Of a stretch of DNA of 64,000 bases, positions 61,034-64,000 are shown in pieces. The DNA is from Calendula officinalis (lineage: Eukaryota; Streptophyta; Magnoliopsida; Asterales; Asteraceae): contig OY970829.1 of assembly GCA_963853835.1 (NCBI GenBank), positions 11,328,446 through 11,392,445 on the forward strand, written 5' to 3'. The first letter of the stretch is position 1, and every line of letters starts with the position of its first letter. A program made the position numbers and the translations under genes. The notes below the pieces were generated by a model, which searched no databases, was not told where the DNA came from, and worked only from the letters and a program-made list of their open reading frames with translations.

Positions 61034-61379
61034 CTTCCTCCGTATCAAAATAAGTGAATCACTTTGAAGTTTGTGTTTTTTTGAGGAAAAATAAGGTAAT
61101 AAGAGATTAGCGAAATTAAATAGGGTAATTAGAATGGACGGATCCCATACCTTTTACTAGTTTGTTGCTTTTTCTAAATGGTGAAAAAATCAAATATAGG
61201 AAGATGACAAAAATGGATGGGGCCCATACCTTTAATGATGTTTAAAGAGGGATAAGTAAGGGTAAGGAGGTAATTTTAAATGTAAAAAGTTACCAAATAA
61301 GGTTAATTATTAAAGTGATTCACTTATTTTGGTACAGCCCGAAAAGGAAAGTGATTCACTTATTTTGATACGGAGGAAG
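61034..61379. mobile_element. Stowaway MITE, unit 3
   Basis: Ends CTTCCTCCGTATC and GATACGGAGGAAG with TA flanks. Slightly longer than the unit 2 copy. Confidence 0.88.
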
Positions 61380-61389
61380 TATCTGTATA

Positions 61390-64000
61390 ATTATTTTCCT
61401 GTTTTATTTTGTTATTTATAAATGAATCAAACTATCTATTGTCATATAGTATTATCATATATTTTAGTATTAATTATTTAAAAAACTCTTTGTTTTTCAA
61501 GTTGTTTAATTTATTTCTATAATATGTGAGATTTTAAAATTGAGTATTATTTAGAGTATAATTCTGAGCATAATTCTGATTTTTCTACTCTCAGAGTTCT
61601 ATATATTTTTATAAATACAAAACTTATAATAGAGTTAATTTGAATTTTTATTCGGAGAAATTTTAATCAAGGGTGTAATAAATGGATATCAAGTTATGAC
61701 ATAAAAACCGCAAATTATTTAATGAGAAACATAAAAACCGCAAATTATTAACACGAGCTAAAAGAGAATTATTGAACGGGGTTAAATGAGGAATTGTTAA
61801 ATTAAACTTAGTAAACGAGAAATTAAAAATTTGTGAATACAATGAGCCACGAGTTGTAATAATTTGTGAAGATTTCATGTTGAAAAGTCAACAAGTTGAC
61901 ATGTATTAAATTGAGATAAAATGAGAAAACATTCAAAGTATGTGATTCAAATAGTTGATTGCAAAATCCTTAAAAATGTGAATAATGAGTTAAGTGAGAG
62001 ATCATTGAGTAACTCAGAGATATTAAATAAATAATATAAGTTTATTATACTAATTAACCGAGATTTTGCTGAGTCAATTTAAGCAGAAATTTTTCTTTAG
62101 TTTATCTTAAAGAGGATTTGATGATGATTTATTTAAAAATGAGTTAAAAGAACTATAACTGAACCAAGTTAAACGAGGAACACAATAACTGAGAATGTTG
62201 ATCAAAAGGGTGTTAATCGATGCTTACAATTACAACAAATTTAGTATAATTGTGAAGAGGATGTAAATCATATTTAAGAGGAGTGATAAATGGCGTATCC
62301 AAATGAAATGTTTAAAATGAGATTTGTATTGTGAAAGTAACAAAGTGGAAATAAATAGATGTATTTTTAATCTGAGTTATCTGAGTATAGCGTATGAGAC
62401 TAAATATATGCACGTTTTTTGTTTGAGTAATTTTTAAAAGATTCTGAGTATACACAGCCGAGTGCATATCCGTACGATACAGAATAAATTTTCTCTCCTT
62501 TCTGAGTTTGAATATTGATGGACTTTCATGTGGGAAGTTGTGAACTTTAAGATTGACTCGTGACCAAACGAGAGTAGGTGTCGAAATTAATAGAAGGGCC
62601 CCTATTATCGTGTACACACGGGACTTTTGGTTGGTTATGAGAAGATTTTGAGGGGAACAATGGATCAATGCTTGTTGTTGTGAAAGTAGTATGTGTATCC
62701 TAATTGTTTGGATAATTATATGCTTGCTTGTTTTATTATTATAGAGAATGCCAGTTCCAAACTCGTGGACGAATTTTTATCCAAGTGGAGTTAAGTAGGG
62801 GTAAAAAGGAAAAATTGCCAAGAAATAATTATCATTTATGAATTATTTATAAATAATGTGAGCATGATACTTATTCTAGAAAGATTTTTCTAAGTGAGGA
62901 ATTTAAAATGTGAAATCTAAATACATATTATTGTTCAGAGAATTTATAAGAGTAACTATTGAATCGAGTAATTGAGAATAATTAAAATTTTTCTACGGGG
63001 TAATTATAGAGTTTATAACAAATTGATAAATCAGGATTAATCGAGAAATTAATAACTTGAGTTAATTAGACTGAGAGTGCAATTGTATAAATGAGAAATA
63101 ACAGGTGCTATAATTATATAAATGATGAGATAAGTATGCATATTTCTGTGTGTTTATAAATGAGTTAATGAGAAAATTTTAAGTTATGAGTAATGAGAAT
63201 TTATTAATGAGTTAGAAATGAGAAATTGCTACTATGAAACTTTGAGAAAAATGAGTTAAAACGAGGTCGTTATTTTGAGTTGGTAATGAGTTATTAAATT
63301 GAGCTAAAGGAGAAAACTTTATTGTGATTGATTATTGAGTAATTTTTCTTTTTATATATTATTAGGAATTAATATATCAAGTTAAGTGAACAAGTGACTA
63401 ATACGAGTTAAAAGAGGAAAGTCTTAAATTAACGGTAAGTTTTATTTAAAAATTTCTGAAGTGTTATAATTTTCTATGAGAATTTTTTATTTATTTGTGA
63501 GTAAGTAACATATTTAGAGTCATCAAATAATATAGTTTGAATTGAGAGTAGCCAAAGAATTGAGTTGTTAATCGAGTAATGAGAAATTAGTAAAATAAGT
63601 GTATAAATTTAATTGAATATTTTCGTAAGGAATGGGTAATATGAGATTAATGAGTAAGTAAGTGGTGAAATGACCATGAGATATTCTAAAATTTGTAATA
63701 AGTTGTTAATATAGACCGCGAGTAGTCAGAAAATGGGTAAAAATGTGATTTTTATCTGATGCTATTGTTAGTAAATATTATACCTTACGAGTCTATTTTT
63801 GAGAAAAATTTTGGGTTTTGCTTCTAGTTTGCTCCCGAGTCATATTTCCGAGTTTATTTCTGAGTCAGATTTCTGAGTTACACTCCTGAGTTACGTTTTG
63901 AGTTCATTTCTGAGTTAGACTTCAGAGTTATATATCTAGGTCATATTTCTGAGTTATATACCTGAGCATATGAGAATTCTGTGTGATATGTATATTCCTA
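61390..64000 (+). mobile_element. GAG-motif-rich gypsy remnant, unit 3
   Basis: Counterpart of 51830-54450. The window ends inside it, just before the expected protease remnant. Confidence 0.5.

Larger units (their letters stand above)
60095..64000 (+). repeat. Tandem composite repeat, unit 3 (runs off the window)
   Basis: Repeats unit 2 from its first base with small differences, up to the end of the window inside the TGAGTT-rich stretch just before the protease remnant. Confidence 0.88.

Overview
This window is nuclear DNA from a flowering plant. It holds two recognisable plant genes with introns, and most of the rest is transposable elements. The element families (long-LTR Ty3/gypsy, TRIM, Stowaway, MULE-type and hAT-type non-autonomous elements, TA-tract-flanked foldbacks) would fit a large eudicot genome such as Asteraceae; that assignment is an inference from general resemblance. 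Only one host gene looks intact.

Genes. (1) A FRIGIDA-like 4 (FRL4-type) gene lies on the minus strand between 9524 and 1839 and is broken twice: a young LTR retrotransposon (6989-9257, 5-bp target duplication, nearly identical LTRs) splits exon 1, and a small frameshift puts a stop at 6549-6551. Its introns carry a tandem TRIM element with three LTRs, a foldback, a MULE-type MITE and a tRNA-like fragment. (2) A complete gene for the RNA-silencing helicase SDE3 (MOV10/Upf1-like SF1) lies on the plus strand at 27180-31499 in four coding exons, with all helicase motifs and a WG/GW-rich tail. A gag-only LTR retrotransposon (20255-26432) whose two 2,073-bp LTRs look identical sits just upstream, apparently inside the SDE3 5' leader.

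Layout. 1-1.8 kb: intergenic with a Stowaway MITE. 1.8-9.7 kb: FRL4 pseudogene and its insertions. 10.2-17.2 kb: an old Ty3/gypsy element with many breaks, no 3' LTR, and a copia-like insertion in gag. 17.2-20.2 kb: intergenic DNA with SINEs. 20.25-26.4 kb: gag-only element. 26.4-31.5 kb: SDE3. 32.06-34.7 kb: hAT-like element with a nested foldback. 35.9-40.4 kb: gypsy LTR plus a long pyrimidine-rich remnant in reverse orientation, with a Stowaway MITE and a possible organellar insert. 40.4-43.6 kb: foldback elements separated by (TA)n tracts. 43.6-64 kb: a tandem array of a roughly 9.5-kb composite repeat (three units seen, the first with a 2.5-kb deletion, the last running off the window). 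The repeat contains gypsy remnants, a Stowaway MITE, another foldback and one captured, still-open exon of an unrecognised gene.

The observation I find most worth following is a short stem-loop with a GG(A/G)-containing loop, placed just before the polypurine tract and 3' LTR in several unrelated LTR elements of the window. In one element it is duplicated with paired, stem-preserving substitutions.
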